In this document: one piece after another, positions 1 through 6,164 of the stretch | Numbering within the stretch: the first letter of the stretch is position 1 | How the letters are laid out: every line of letters starts with the position of its first letter | From: Candidatus Hydrogenedentota bacterium | GTDB lineage: Bacteria > Hydrogenedentota > Hydrogenedentia > Hydrogenedentiales > CAITNO01 | Length of the DNA stretch: 6,632 nt | NCBI GenBank assembly: GCA_903922535.1 | Contig: CAIXUF010000143.1 | Span: 1-6,632, forward strand | Direction: 5' to 3' | Program-made: the position numbers and the translations under genes | Notes under the pieces: model-generated | Database searches by the model: none | What the model was told of the DNA's origin: nothing | Seen by the model: the letters and a program-made list of their open reading frames with translations, nothing else

Positions 1-486
1 GGTGGCCACCGCCACCGCCTCGAAAAGCCGTTCCGCCAGTGCATCGCGCTGGGCGTCGCCAATGTCCTTCCTGAGCAGGCCCGTCACGAGCATGCGAAGC
101 TCCTCAAGCTCCACGTCATCGCGCCGAATGACGGCCAATTGCACGATGGCGCGCACCATGTGGCTGCGGAACTCCTGAATATCCTTGAGATACTCGAAGT
201 TTATGGAGCCATCCTCGGTGCGCAGCAGCAAATCGAAGAGTTCGGCGCCCGCGCCGAAATTCAACTGTTCAACGTAGATCCCGGAACCTTGGCGGATGCG
301 CACCAGGCCGAGCGCCTCTATGCGTTTGAGTGCCTCGCGCACAACATGCCGGGCCACCCCAAATTCCTCGGCCAGGGCGCGCTCCGTGGGGAGTTTACTG
401 CCCACAGAATACGTGCCGGAGGTGATCCGCCGCGCAAGTTTCTGCGTGATATCGAGAGAAAGGGTCGTGTGGAGCTTCTCAGCCAT
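1..486 (-). CDS. GntR/FadR-type transcriptional regulator, 3' end beyond the window
   Basis: The minus strand is open from an ATG at 486 to the window edge, giving 162 residues with no stop. Residues about 10-75 form a GntR winged helix-turn-helix: the 'GSKLPTERALAEEFGVAR' recognition region (about 29-46), then 'VREALKRIEALGLV' (49-62) and the wing 'RQGSGIYV' (65-72). Residues about 76-162 are helical and resemble the start of a FadR/FCD-type effector domain ('EFRSHMVRAIVQLAV', 105-119). FadR-group members are usually 220-250 residues, so roughly a third is missing. The start is supported by AGGGGA (minus strand, 492-497), 5 nt upstream. Family members are DNA-binding repressors or activators released by small acids such as acyl-CoA, pyruvate, lactate or sugar acids; the ligand here cannot be read. 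It is transcribed away from tpiA, so it more likely controls itself and genes to the left. Family call is firm, target unknown. Confidence 0.88.
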   Translation of the reverse strand, partial: MAEKLHTTLSLDITQKLARRITSGTYSVGSKLPTERALAEEFGVARHVVREALKRIEALGLVRIRQGSGIYVEQLNFGAGAELFDLLLRTEDGSINFEYLKDIQEFRSHMVRAIVQLAVIRRDDVELEELRMLVTGLLRKDIGDAQRDALAERLFEAVAVAT

Positions 487-542
487 AATATTCCCCTACA
501 GTTTGTCCTGTTCTGTCCGTAATATCATGTTATTTGCCGATG

Positions 543-570
543 GTATTCCGCATGGGTGCGGTCATAATAC
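543..570. promoter_or_regulatory. Imperfect inverted repeat, candidate operator beside the GntR gene
   Basis: CCGCA (548-552) and TGCGG (557-561) are perfect inverted arms around TGGG. Outside them GTATT (543-547) pairs with AATAC (566-570), with four unpaired bases on the right side. It lies about 57 bp upstream of the regulator start, where GntR proteins often bind to control their own gene. Its right part, GGGTGCGGTCAT (554-565), recurs with two changes at 682-693. The operator role is inferred only from symmetry and position. Confidence 0.35.
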
Positions 571-678
571 TACACTTTCGAGTCTGGCGCATCTTTATGC
601 GATTATTGCCATTTCGCCCGTTCTTTCGAAGAAGGTGGAACTGAACCACCGGCAAGTCGCTGTGCCCCAATGAGGATC

Positions 679-691
679 AACGGGTGCCGTT
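679..691. promoter_or_regulatory. Short inverted repeat AACGG-GTG-CCGTT, possible second operator
   Basis: AACGG (679-683) and CCGTT (687-691) are perfect inverted arms with a 3-base centre. The 12-mer GGGTGCCGTTAT at 682-693 matches 10 of 12 bases of GGGTGCGGTCAT at 554-565, 128 bp to the left. It could be a second binding site for the same protein. A T-rich stretch follows (ATTTGTGTTT), so a weak hairpin terminator is an alternative, but no gene ends nearby on the plus strand. Confidence 0.25.
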
Positions 692-766
692 ATTTGTGTT
701 TCCTCTCCAGGGTTTTGAATTCTGGCCCGGGACTCCTCCGGCAGCGGCCGGCCTCCGAAAAACAGG

Positions 767-795
767 TTCACGGCACTTCAACCGCCCGATATAAG
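767..795 (+). promoter_or_regulatory. Candidate sigma70-type promoter for tpiA-secG
   Basis: TTCACG (767-772, 4 of 6 matches to the -35 consensus) is separated by exactly 17 bp from TATAAG (790-795, 5 of 6 matches to the -10 consensus). Transcription would begin near 802, giving a leader of about 180 nt before tpiA. A weaker alternative is TTGTGC (814-819), 17 bp, TATACC (837-842), starting near 849. These are matches by eye only. Confidence 0.4.
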
Positions 796-966
796 TTGTT
801 TTGCCCGGGGTTCTTGTGCTAACCTTGCCGTACAGGTATACCCGTTCAGTTGGCGCTTCTGCGGTTGTGTGTCAGGCCAGAAGGAACGGGAATAGTGTTC
901 AGGGTCTCCCGGTTCGCCATGGACCGGCGGGTCTGTTTTGGAGCGGACGGGCGCGGTAAAACGCGA

Positions 967-974
967 GAGAAAGG
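967..974 (+). promoter_or_regulatory. Ribosome binding site that fixes the TTG start of tpiA
   Basis: GAGAAAGG, with AAAGG at 970-974, lies 7 nt upstream of the TTG at 982-984. The reading frame is open further upstream, with another TTG at 850 and an ATG at 919. This site and the expected family N-terminus (Met followed by 'RKPIIAGNWKMN') favour 982. Confidence 0.7.
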
Positions 975-981
975 CAGTGTT

Positions 982-1737
982 TTGAGAAAGCCGATTATTG
1001 CCGGCAATTGGAAAATGAACCAGAAAGTGGCCGAGGCGGTCGCGTTGGCCGAGGCGCTCAAGCCCCTCGTGGCCGATGCCGCGGCGGTTGAGATTGTGGT
1101 CTGTCCGACCTACGTCTCCCTGTACTGCGTGGGCAAGACGCTGGCGGGTTCAAACATTGCCATGGGCGGCCAGGACGCCTATGTGAAGGAAAGCGGCGCC
1201 TATACCGGCGCGATTTCGCCCCAGATGCTGGCCGATGTGGGCTGCGCATGGGCCATTATCGGGCACAGCGAACGCCGCCACATCTTCGGCGACACCGACG
1301 CGCTGCTGAACGAGAAGCTCCGTTTCGCCCTTGCCAGCGGCCTGAAGGTCATGTTCTGCATCGGCGAACTGCTGGAAGAGCGCAAGAGCGGCAAGATGGA
1401 AGAGGTGATCAAGCGCCAGGTGGTCGAGGGGCTCAAGGGCCTCACTGCGGCCGACCTTGCGAATGTGGTGCTGGCCTATGAGCCCGTGTGGGCCATCGGC
1501 ACCGGTGAGACGGCCTCGCCTGAACAGGCCGAAGAAGTGCACGTGTTTACCCGCGCCCTTGTGTGCGAAATGTTTGGCGCGGACGCCGCCGAGGCGATCC
1601 GCATCCAGTACGGCGGCAGCGTCAAGCCTGACAATGCGGCCGAACTGCTGGCCAAGCCGAATGTGGACGGGTTCCTGGTGGGCGGCGCCGCGCTCAAGGC
1701 CGACAGTTTTGCGGCCATTGTCAAGGCCGGCTGCTGA
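982..1737 (+). CDS. tpiA: Triosephosphate isomerase
   Basis: This cytoplasmic glycolytic enzyme interconverts dihydroxyacetone phosphate and glyceraldehyde 3-phosphate. From a TTG start the product is 251 residues, the usual family length. The TIM-barrel landmarks are all present: 'GNWKMN' with Asn9 and the substrate-binding Lys11, 'IIGHSERR' with the electrophile His95, 'AYEPVWAIGTG' with the catalytic base Glu167 and mobile loop 6 (about 168-175), 'YGGSV' (210-214) with the phosphate-binding Ser213, and a late 'GFLVGGAALK' phosphate loop. No key residue is missing. Upstream extension to ATG 919 or TTG 850 would add 21 or 44 residues unlike any TIM N-terminus, so I reject it. secG follows after 28 bp, a pairing seen in many bacteria, and both probably share one transcript ending at the terminator at 2372-2408. 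Confidence 0.97.
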   Translation: MRKPIIAGNWKMNQKVAEAVALAEALKPLVADAAAVEIVVCPTYVSLYCVGKTLAGSNIAMGGQDAYVKESGAYTGAISPQMLADVGCAWAIIGHSERRHIFGDTDALLNEKLRFALASGLKVMFCIGELLEERKSGKMEEVIKRQVVEGLKGLTAADLANVVLAYEPVWAIGTGETASPEQAEEVHVFTRALVCEMFGADAAEAIRIQYGGSVKPDNAAELLAKPNVDGFLVGGAALKADSFAAIVKAGC

Positions 1738-1765
1738 ACGTTCTGACCAAAGGAAAGTGCAAGGC

Positions 1766-2350
1766 ATGCTCTCTGCGATATTCAGTCTGACAACGTTGTG
1801 GTGGATTATCGTGATACTGTACGTACCGGCCTGCATCGGCCTGATCGTCATCGTGCTCCTGCAAAAGGGCAAGGGTGTCGGTTTCGCCGGAGCGTTTGGC
1901 GTCGGCGGCGGCAGCGAGGCCATCTTTGGACCGCGCTCCTCCAAGAGCCTGCCGCAAAAGATCACCTACATCGCCGCAATCATGTTCATGGCCTTGGCAT
2001 TGCTGATGTCGATGCTGTCCGGACGCGTCGGCAAGAGCGCCGCGCCCTCACTGGCGGACGTAAACGCCAAACCGCAGCAGTCCCTGAACGGCCTGTTTGA
2101 CGGCAAGACCGGTGACCAGCCGGCCCCCGCCGACGCGAATGCCGCAGCGCCCGCCGCTCCGGCGGAAGGAGCGTCTGTGGAAACCGCTGCTCCGGCCCCC
2201 GCTCCCGTGGAAGCCGCGCCCGCCGCAGCACCCGCCCCGGCTGCGGAAGCCCCGGCAGCCGCCCCGGATCCGGTTGAAGCCCCGGCTGCGCCGGCGGCCC
2301 CGGCGGAGCAGCATACCACGGAGCCAGCGCCTGCAACCGCGGCCAAGTGA
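1766..2350 (+). CDS. secG: Protein translocase subunit SecG with long Ala/Pro-rich C-terminal tail
   Basis: SecG is the small, non-essential partner of SecY and SecE in the inner-membrane translocon and helps SecA-driven export. The 194-residue product has two hydrophobic segments (about 11-32 and 66-85). They flank the family's loop signature: 'LLQKGKGVGFAGAFG' (31-45), then 'GGGSEAIFGPRSSKSLPQKIT' spread over 47-67. E. coli SecG is only 110 residues. The excess here is a low-complexity tail: residues 117-194 are about two thirds Ala or Pro (roughly 36 Ala and 18 Pro of 78 by hand count), with scattered Glu/Asp and almost no basic residues. In the known N-out/C-out topology this tail would sit on the periplasmic side. 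The ATG is preceded by AAAGGA (1749-1754, a rather long 11-nt spacing) and AAGGC directly before the start. Confidence 0.93.
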   Translation: MLSAIFSLTTLWWIIVILYVPACIGLIVIVLLQKGKGVGFAGAFGVGGGSEAIFGPRSSKSLPQKITYIAAIMFMALALLMSMLSGRVGKSAAPSLADVNAKPQQSLNGLFDGKTGDQPAPADANAAAPAAPAEGASVETAAPAPAPVEAAPAAAPAPAAEAPAAAPDPVEAPAAPAAPAEQHTTEPAPATAAK

Positions 2351-2371
2351 TAAAACGCTGACTACAGTTTC

Positions 2372-2408
2372 AGGCCCAAGGCTGTCAAGCTTTGGGCCTT
2401 TGTTTTTT
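2372..2408 (+). terminator. Strong rho-independent terminator of tpiA-secG
   Basis: A 12-bp stem, AGGCCCAAGGCT (2372-2383) with AGCTTTGGGCCT (2388-2399), contains a single G-U pair and closes a 4-base loop, GTCA. It runs straight into a T-rich tract, TTTGTTTTTT (2399-2408). It begins 21 bp after the secG stop and ends 50 bp before murA. This separates tpiA-secG from the murA-his block and implies that murA needs its own promoter or read-through. Confidence 0.93.
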
Positions 2409-2458
2409 AAGATTCGTTCCGACGGCCCGCCCGGGTCGCCGGTAAAGAGGATGCAGGC

Positions 2459-3712
2459 ATGGACAAGATACTGATCCGCGGGGGCAAGCCCCTGCGCGGC
2501 ACCGTGCAGGTGCGGGGCGCGAAAAACGCGACGCTGCCGCTCATGGCCGCGGCCATTCTGGCCGGGAAGCCGTGCACGCTGCACAACGTCCCCTGCCTGC
2601 ACGATGTGTTCTCCATGGACAAGCTGCTCTCGCACATGGGCATGTCCATCGAATTCACCGGCCGCTACATGACGCTTGACGCGTCGGGCATTGCCGAACC
2701 CTATGCGCCCTATGATCTGGTGCGCAAGATGCGCGCCTCCTTCTTCGTGCTGGGCCCGCTGCTCGCCCGCTTCGGCCGGGCGCGGGTGTCGCTGCCCGGC
2801 GGCTGCGCCATTGGCACCCGGCCCGTGGACATCCACCTCAAGGGGCTGGAGGCCATGGGCGCGGCCATCGCGCTCGACGAGGGGTATGTGGTGGCCGAGG
2901 GCCGCCTGAAGGGCGCGAATTTCGCGCTCGACTTTCCCAGCGTCGGCGCGACCGAAACGCTGATGATGGCCGCGTGCCGCGCCGACGGGCTCACGCGCCT
3001 GACAAACGTCGCCCGTGAACCCGAAATCGAGGATCTGGGACGCTTCCTCAACGGCCTGGGCGCGCGCATTTCCGGCGCGGGCACGGATATGATCACCGTC
3101 GTGGGCGTGGACGCCCTGGGCGGCACGGAGCACCAGGTGGTGGCCGACCGCATCGAGGCGGGCACTTTCCTCGCCGCCGCCGTCGCCACCCACGGCGACG
3201 TGACCGTGCTCAACGCCAACGCGGACCATCTGCCCACGTTCCTCAAGAAGCTGCGCGAGGTGGGCGCGGAAATCGAGGTGTCCAGCGGTCGCATCCGTGC
3301 CAGGGCCGTAAACGGCCTGCGCGCCACCGACATCACGACCTACCCGTTCCCCGGATTCGCCACCGATTTGCAGGCACAAATGATGGCCCTGCTCACCTGC
3401 GCCCAGGGAACCAGCATCATCAAGGAGAACGTCTTCGAGAACCGCTTCATGCAGGTGGCCGAACTCATCCGCATGGGCGCCGACATCGATCTGGACGGAA
3501 ACACGGCGATTGTGCGCGGCGTCGAGCGCCTGTCCGGCGCGCCGGTCATGGCGTCAGACCTGCGGGCCAGCGCGGCGCTGGTCATCGCGGGACTTATGGC
3601 CGAACGCGGCGAAACCGCCGTGGCGCGGGTGTACCACATCGACCGGGGCTATGAGCGCATCGAGGAGCGGCTTGCCAGTCTGGGCGCCGACATCGAGAGG
3701 GTGCGTGAGTAA
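2459..3712 (+). CDS. murA: UDP-N-acetylglucosamine 1-carboxyvinyltransferase
   Basis: MurA transfers enolpyruvate from PEP to UDP-GlcNAc, the first committed step of peptidoglycan synthesis, in the cytoplasm. The 417-residue product matches the family (419 in E. coli). Visible landmarks: '[10 protein letters not shown]' with Lys22 and Asn23; the active-site loop '[11 protein letters not shown]' with catalytic Cys116 (E. coli Cys115) and Arg121 (E. coli Arg120); 'FATDLQAQ' with Asp303 (E. coli Asp305); and '[14 protein letters not shown]' with Arg396 (E. coli Arg397). Having Cys rather than Asp at 116 predicts that fosfomycin can alkylate it. The ATG is preceded by AAAGAGG (2444-2450) at 8 nt. 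No clear promoter is visible in the 50 bp after the terminator. It is followed by 83 bp and then hisD, with no terminator between them, so co-transcription is possible. Confidence 0.97.
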   Translation: MDKILIRGGKPLRGTVQVRGAKNATLPLMAAAILAGKPCTLHNVPCLHDVFSMDKLLSHMGMSIEFTGRYMTLDASGIAEPYAPYDLVRKMRASFFVLGPLLARFGRARVSLPGGCAIGTRPVDIHLKGLEAMGAAIALDEGYVVAEGRLKGANFALDFPSVGATETLMMAACRADGLTRLTNVAREPEIEDLGRFLNGLGARISGAGTDMITVVGVDALGGTEHQVVADRIEAGTFLAAAVATHGDVTVLNANADHLPTFLKKLREVGAEIEVSSGRIRARAVNGLRATDITTYPFPGFATDLQAQMMALLTCAQGTSIIKENVFENRFMQVAELIRMGADIDLDGNTAIVRGVERLSGAPVMASDLRASAALVIAGLMAERGETAVARVYHIDRGYERIEERLASLGADIERVRE

Positions 3713-3748
3713 TCAGGAATTAGGAATTGAAGTCTGAGATCTGAAAAG
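3713..3748. repeat. Short intergenic repeat patch after murA
   Basis: Two perfect tandem copies of AGGAATT (3715-3721, 3722-3728) are followed by two copies of TCTGA (3733-3737, 3740-3744) flanking GA. The patch begins directly after the murA stop and is A-rich compared with its surroundings. Read on the other strand, it resembles the short A/T-biased 'aattcctaattcc' type of filler found between genes in several GC-rich environmental bacteria. That comparison is from memory and was not searched. No role is assigned. Confidence 0.5.
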
Positions 3749-3795
3749 CGGAGCGGTGGGAACGTAATGAAGAATCTCTTGCGGAGGCTTGGACC

Positions 3796-5115
3796 ATGCA
3801 GATAAAGCGATATGAAATCACCGACGACGCGGCGCTCGACGCGCTGCGCGCCGTCATCGTGGATCGCGCCCTTGCGGGCGGGACCGGTGACGCGCCGCGC
3901 ATGGCCGGTGTGCGCGCCATCATCGACGCGGTGCGCCGGGACGGCGATGCGGCCGTCGCCGAATTGACCGATCGCTTCGACGGTGTGCTCCTTGATCCGT
4001 CCCAGTTCGAGGTTACCCCCGCGGAAATGGACCGGGCCACGGCATCGCTTGACCCGAAACTGCTGGCCGTGCTGCACCGGGCCCACGACAACATCCGCGC
4101 CTTCCACGCCAAGCACCTGCGCGAGTCCTGGGAGGACACTTTCGAGGACGGTACTGTCATCGGACAGCGCATCACCCCCATCGAAAGCGCCGGTGTGTAT
4201 GTGCCGGGCGGCAAGGCGTTCTACCCCTCGTCCGTGCTCATGAACATCGTTCCGGCCCGCGTGGCCGGGGTCAAAGAGATCATCATGGTCTCGCCACCGA
4301 CGCACAACGGCGACATTCACCCGGGCGTGCTCGCCGCCGCGCGCATTGCCGGCGCGACACGCGTGTTCCGCGTGGGTGGCGCCCAGGCCGTGGCCGCGCT
4401 GGCCTACGGCACGGCGACCATCCCGGCGGTCTGCAAGATCACCGGTCCGGGCAACTTCTACGTGACCGCCGCGAAGGCGCTCGTGCGGCAGGCGGTCGAC
4501 ATTGACAGCGAGGCCGGCCCCTCCGAGGTGGTGGTCATCGCCGACGCCGACGCCAACCCGCGTTTTGTCGCCTACGAACTGCTGGCCCAGGCCGAGCACG
4601 ACGAGGAGGCCATGCCCGTGCTCATCACGACCTCGGCGCAGCTTGCCGATGCCGTGATGGACTACATCGCGGAACAGGCGCCCAGGCTGGACCGGGCGGC
4701 CATCGTGCGCCAGTCTTTGGAATCCTGCGGCGCCATCATGGTGGTGCGATCCATTGACGATGCCATAAACCTGACCAACCTGATTGCGCCGGAGCACCTG
4801 AGCATCCAGGTCAAGATCCCGACGCGGGTCGCCTCGAAAATCACCAACGCGGGCGCCATCATGCTCGGGCCGATGACCCCCGTGGCGGTGGGCGACTATT
4901 ACGCCGGGCCAAACCACATTCTGCCCACGATGCGGCGCGCGCGGTATGCGTCGCCGCTCACGGCGGAGGATTTTCGCAAGGTGACCAGCGTGCTGTATTA
5001 CACCCGCCAGCGGCTGCGCGCGCAGGCGGAGGACATCATGGAACTGGCGACACTGGAGGGCCTGCAGGCGCACGCCCGCTCCGTGGCGGTGCGCGTGCAG
5101 GAGGATTTCAAATGA
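3796..5115 (+). CDS. hisD: Histidinol dehydrogenase
   Basis: HisD is a zinc- and NAD-dependent cytoplasmic enzyme that oxidises L-histidinol via histidinal to L-histidine, the last two steps of the pathway. The 439 residues fit the family (434 in E. coli). Zinc ligands are Gln265 and His268 ('QAEHD'), Asp367 ('VGDYYAGPNH') and His426 ('LQAHARS'). The catalytic pair is Glu333-His334 ('APEHLS'). All lie a constant 6-7 residues beyond their E. coli counterparts. Other signatures are 'AGVYVPGGKAFYPSS', 'RVGGAQAVAALAYGT', 'KITGPGN' and 'DSEAGPSE'. The start is clear: GGAGG (3783-3787) sits 8 nt before ATG. Its stop overlaps the hisC start as ATGA, so the two are probably translationally coupled. 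No leader peptide rich in histidine codons and no attenuator is visible upstream. Confidence 0.97.
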   Translation: MQIKRYEITDDAALDALRAVIVDRALAGGTGDAPRMAGVRAIIDAVRRDGDAAVAELTDRFDGVLLDPSQFEVTPAEMDRATASLDPKLLAVLHRAHDNIRAFHAKHLRESWEDTFEDGTVIGQRITPIESAGVYVPGGKAFYPSSVLMNIVPARVAGVKEIIMVSPPTHNGDIHPGVLAAARIAGATRVFRVGGAQAVAALAYGTATIPAVCKITGPGNFYVTAAKALVRQAVDIDSEAGPSEVVVIADADANPRFVAYELLAQAEHDEEAMPVLITTSAQLADAVMDYIAEQAPRLDRAAIVRQSLESCGAIMVVRSIDDAINLTNLIAPEHLSIQVKIPTRVASKITNAGAIMLGPMTPVAVGDYYAGPNHILPTMRRARYASPLTAEDFRKVTSVLYYTRQRLRAQAEDIMELATLEGLQAHARSVAVRVQEDFK

Positions 5116-6164
5116 AGTATGGCCGGAAAATACTGGAGTCGGTGGCGGGCTATGTGCCCGGCGAGCAGCCCACCGACCTCAATGTCATCAAGCTCAACAC
5201 CAACGAGAACCCCTATCCCCCGTCGCCGCGCGTGATTGAGGCGCTGCGCGCCCTGGGCGACGAGGCCCTGCGCCGCTATCCGGACCCCTCTGCCTCCGCA
5301 TTCCGCGAGGAGTGCGCGAAACGCCACGGTCTGCCCGGCACGGACTGGATCATCGCCGGAAACGGCATGGACGAGCTGCTCTCGCTGGTCATCCGCACCT
5401 TTGTCGATCCCGACGAAAAGGTGCTTGCGCCGTACCCGACCTACTCGCTTTATGACGTGCTCTGCAAACTGCACGGGTGCGAGATGATCTCCGTCGATCT
5501 GGACAGGCAGTTCCAGTTGCCGGAGGCGTTCTATGAGACCCCGGCAAAGTTGTGCCTGCTCGCCCGGCCCAACGCGCCCAGCGGCGTGAACGTGCCCCGC
5601 GCCGATGTGGAACGGCTTTGCCGGAGCTTTCCAGGCATTGTGGTCATTGACGAGGCCTATGTCGATTTCGGCGATGACCACTGCATGGACTTCCCCGCGC
5701 GCTTTGAAAACGCCGTGGTCATGCGCACCTTCTCCAAGTCCTTCAGCCTGGCGGGCATGCGCATTGGCATCGCCGTGGCGCAGCCCGAAATCATCAACGA
5801 GTTTATGAAGGTGAAGGACTCGTACAACATGTGCGCGTTCAGCGAGGCCGCCGCACTGGCCGCCATTGAAGACTACGTCTACATGCGCGGCAACGTCGAG
5901 CGTGTGCGCGCCACGCGCGGCCGCCTGTGCGCGGCCCTGGCCGCGCTGGGCTTCGACATTCCCGAGTCGCAGAGCAATTTCCTGCTGGCCCGCTGGAACG
6001 GCACCCCCACGGCGCGGGAGATTTTCGAGATCCTGCGCGATCACGGTATTTATGTCCGCTATTTTGCTAGCCGCGGCCTCGAAAACGCGCTGCGCATCAC
6101 CGTCGGCACCGACGAGCAGTGCGGGTCGCTGGTGCGCGCCCTGGGCGAGATCATCCAGAAATGA
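5112..6164 (+). CDS. hisC: Histidinol-phosphate aminotransferase
   Basis: HisC is a PLP-dependent fold-type I aminotransferase that converts imidazole-acetol phosphate and glutamate to L-histidinol phosphate and 2-oxoglutarate. The 350-residue product has the expected length. Seen in order: the substrate-side motif 'LNTNENPYPPSP' (28-39), 'RYPDPS' (54-59), 'GNGMDELL' which binds the cofactor phosphate, 'RPNAPSG' with Asn154 (a variant of the common NPNNPTG), 'IDEAYVDF' with Asp180 and Tyr183, 'TFSKSFSLAGMRIG' with the Schiff-base Lys209 and Arg217, and 'ALRITVGT' with the carboxylate-binding Arg328. The start overlaps the hisD stop (ATGA) and has a perfect AGGAGG (5099-5104) at 7 nt. Position next to hisD favours HisC over a related aromatic aminotransferase. 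The stop overlaps the next gene, also as ATGA. Confidence 0.95.
   Translation: MKYGRKILESVAGYVPGEQPTDLNVIKLNTNENPYPPSPRVIEALRALGDEALRRYPDPSASAFREECAKRHGLPGTDWIIAGNGMDELLSLVIRTFVDPDEKVLAPYPTYSLYDVLCKLHGCEMISVDLDRQFQLPEAFYETPAKLCLLARPNAPSGVNVPRADVERLCRSFPGIVVIDEAYVDFGDDHCMDFPARFENAVVMRTFSKSFSLAGMRIGIAVAQPEIINEFMKVKDSYNMCAFSEAAALAAIEDYVYMRGNVERVRATRGRLCAALAALGFDIPESQSNFLLARWNGTPTAREIFEILRDHGIYVRYFASRGLENALRITVGTDEQCGSLVRALGEIIQK

Larger units (their letters stand above)
487..981. other. Divergent intergenic region between the GntR gene and tpiA
   Basis: These 495 bp lie between two divergent genes. I see no convincing gene: the open frames crossing it are continuations of shadow frames without family-like protein sequence. 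The left part (about 487-620) is clearly more AT-rich than the coding DNA. It holds two related inverted repeats (543-570 and 679-691), a small hairpin GGTGG-N7-CCACC at 634-650 with no T-tract, and rightward promoter candidates at 767-795 and 814-842. The last 130 bp form the tpiA leader. No tRNA or recognised riboswitch was seen. Confidence 0.7.

Noticed and set aside
634..650. Hairpin GGTGG-N7-CCACC in the intergenic region
   Set aside because: The stem is only 5 bp and no T-tract follows, so it is not a credible terminator or RNA gene.
139..673. Overlapping plus-strand open frames of 125-127 codons opposite the GntR gene
   Set aside because: The minus-strand GntR winged-helix sequence explains this DNA. 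The plus-strand products show no domain and no good ribosome binding site.
746..753. GGCCGGCC palindrome in the intergenic region
   Set aside because: An 8-bp palindrome of G and C only is expected by chance in GC-rich DNA, and nothing around it suggests a function.
850..981. N-terminal extension of tpiA from TTG 850 or ATG 919
   Set aside because: Triosephosphate isomerases begin directly at the 'KPIIAGNWKMN' strand. The extension is unlike the family, and a Shine-Dalgarno sits correctly before TTG 982.
2048..3379. Long open frame on the minus strand (443 codons) opposite secG and murA
   Set aside because: It lies antisense to two well-supported genes. Its protein is rich in His, Arg, Gly and Ala with no recognisable domain, as expected from GC-rich shadow frames.
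3649..5073. Long open frame on the minus strand (474 codons) opposite hisD
   Set aside because: hisD is certain from its zinc and catalytic residues. The antisense product has low-complexity His/Gly/Arg/Asp composition and no ribosome binding site I can support.
5561..5581. Variant 'RPNAPSG' motif in hisC instead of NPNNPTG
   Set aside because: The cofactor-binding Asn154 is kept and all other catalytic residues are present, so this looks like ordinary family variation and not a loss of function.
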